A stretch of 64,000 nt of DNA from Sceloporus undulatus (Eukaryota; Chordata; Lepidosauria; Squamata; Phrynosomatidae): positions 118,838,133 through 118,902,132 of the forward strand of contig NC_056527.1 of assembly GCF_019175285.1 (NCBI RefSeq). Reading direction: 5' to 3'. Made by a program: the position numbers and the translations under genes. The notes under the pieces are model-generated. The model had not been told where the DNA came from and ran no database searches. It was given only the letters and a program-made list of their open reading frames with translations. Each line of letters begins with the position of its first letter. Within the stretch, counting starts at the first letter, position 1. Shown here piece by piece: positions 62,780 through 64,000 of the stretch.

Positions 62780-62990
62780 TGTTGTTGTGGTTTGAACGCT
62801 GGACTAGGACTCTGGAGACCAGGCTTCGAATCATTGCTCAACCATGGAAACCCACTCTCTCAGCCTCAGAAGAAGACAAGGGTGGCAAAACAACAACAAC
62901 AACAACAACAACCCTGTACAAACCTTGCCTATGATGGAGTCACCTTAGGGTCACCATAAGTTGGAAAAAAACACAAAAACACACAAATAA
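62780..62990 (+). mobile_element. tRNA-derived SINE with internal (CAA)n
   Basis: Head GGTTTGAACGCTGGACTAGG, B-box GCTTCGAATC, then a CAA run in the body as well as the usual tail. Confidence 0.6.
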
Positions 62991-63059
62991 CAATAACAAA
63001 GCAAACCAAGCAAGCTATTACAGATGTCCTAATATTCTTCATATCAGCTTCCCATTCAC

Positions 63060-63590
63060 ATCTGGGATGTCCACTTTGGTGTGTCTTTGATTGTGTATTC
63101 CTGCATGGCGAAATGGGGTTAGGCTTGATTCCCCTTGAGGGCTCTTCCAACTCTAGGATTCTTTAGAGGATTTAAAACAATGGCTGGATCGTCATCTGTC
63201 AGGAATACTTTGACGGTGTCTTCCTGCATGTCTGAAAAGGATTGGACTGAATGGCTGAATGTGCATCAACAGTGTGATGCGACAGCTAAAAAGGCCAATG
63301 CGATTAGCAATAGTAAGTGCATTTCTATACCGCTTATCAGTGCACTTAAGCACTGATTCTAGGCTGCATCTAGATTGAGGGAAGTCATAGTGCCACTCAA
63401 TTCTGGTTTGGTCAGGCCTCACTGGAATAATCCTCTGTCCAGTTCTGGGCACCGCAATTCAATAAGGATGTTGAGAAACTAGAGAGTGTCCAAAGGAGCG
63501 TCCAAAGGAGGCGACTAAAATGGTGAAGGGACTGGAAACCATGAAGCCCTATGAGGAAGGACTATGACGTTTATCACACGGAGGTTATTG
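63060..63590 (+). mobile_element. Broken CR1-like LINE pieces
   Basis: 63100-63165 and 63180-63260 are two 3' termini; 63425-63570 is an earlier CR1 part (TCTGTCCAGTTCTGGGCACC), so the order is rearranged. Confidence 0.5.
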
Positions 63591-63669
63591 GAGCTAAGAT
63601 CGGAGTGACTGCAGGTCGAACGATGCGAATTGACGTTATAACGTGACTGTTTTTTCACCCCTGGTTGCC

Positions 63670-64000
63670 GAGAGGAGAGAGTAACAAGGTTGTTTTGGGG
63701 GGGGAAAGAACAGTGGAGAAGGGGAGTTGGTTTCTGATGAGCGAGGGAAGAATTGGATCAGAGACTAGTTCCCTGCCAATTTGGAGGTTGGGAAACGTTA
63801 TGGGTCTCGTCCAGTCCATTCTGGGGCTTATGACTGGGATCCTGGTGGTTCCCAGTCCAATGTGGGATCCTCGATACTCATAGGAAAACTTGACTCACCC
63901 GATGTATTTGCTGCCCAGCTGGAGTCATTGGGCTGATCATACACACCCCTCTGCATACTCATGGGATGTCTGGCCCAGCCCTTCTGTTTGTAGAACAACC
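63670..64000 (+). repeat. Downstream copy of the 300-base direct repeat
   Basis: Colinear with 60935-61230 but with many one-base insertions (for example CCTGGTGG against CCTGTGG), and it runs into the window end. Confidence 0.65.

Overview
The window is vertebrate nuclear DNA, most likely from a squamate reptile and probably an iguanian lizard. The evidence is multi-exon genes with GT-AG introns, CpG-rich promoters, CR1-like LINE 3' ends, tRNA-derived and 5S-rRNA-derived SINEs that share a 3' tail, and many palindromic hAT-like and Tigger-like non-autonomous DNA transposons. The species assignment is inference from repeat content. One 10-base N gap lies at 25056-25065.

Layout: (1) 1-23225 (+) is the 3' part of a zonadhesin-like gene. 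Twenty-two exons in one continuous frame encode the end of one von Willebrand D module, two complete D modules (VWD, C8, TIL, VWC-like), an EGF domain, one transmembrane segment and a short tail. (2) 23225-31866 is intergenic and repeat-rich. It holds a cluster of YY1-like sites near 24.1-24.4 kb and a CpG island at about 27.5-28.4 kb that probably serves as the promoter of the next gene. (3) 31867-45725 (+) is SLC12A9, complete in 13 coding exons (923 aa). It has one apparent U12-type intron and a near-perfect 39-bp hairpin in its 3' UTR. (4) 46980-49105 (+) is UFSP1, the UFM1 protease, with a CpG-rich promoter rich in ETS-like sites, an intact catalytic Cys/Asp-Pro-His and an ordinary AUG. 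(5) 51290-52650 (+) is a small two-exon gene I do not recognise (about 104 aa), immediately downstream of a perfect four-unit heat-shock element. (6) 52650-64000 is mostly repeats: SINEs, CR1 pieces, MITEs, one solo LTR with target duplications and a probable second LTR. It also holds three weak minus-strand exon candidates and, at the very end, a diverged copy of sequence lying 2.7 kb upstream.

The gene order ZAN-like, SLC12A9, UFSP1 matches the human 7q22 neighbourhood (ZAN, EPHB4, SLC12A9, TRIP6, SRRT, UFSP1, ACHE). However, EPHB4, TRIP6 and SRRT are not between these genes here, and UFSP1 is on the same strand as SLC12A9 instead of the opposite one. The genes are not functionally linked: a sperm/egg-type adhesion protein, an orphan cation-chloride cotransporter family member, a UFM1-processing protease and one unknown protein.
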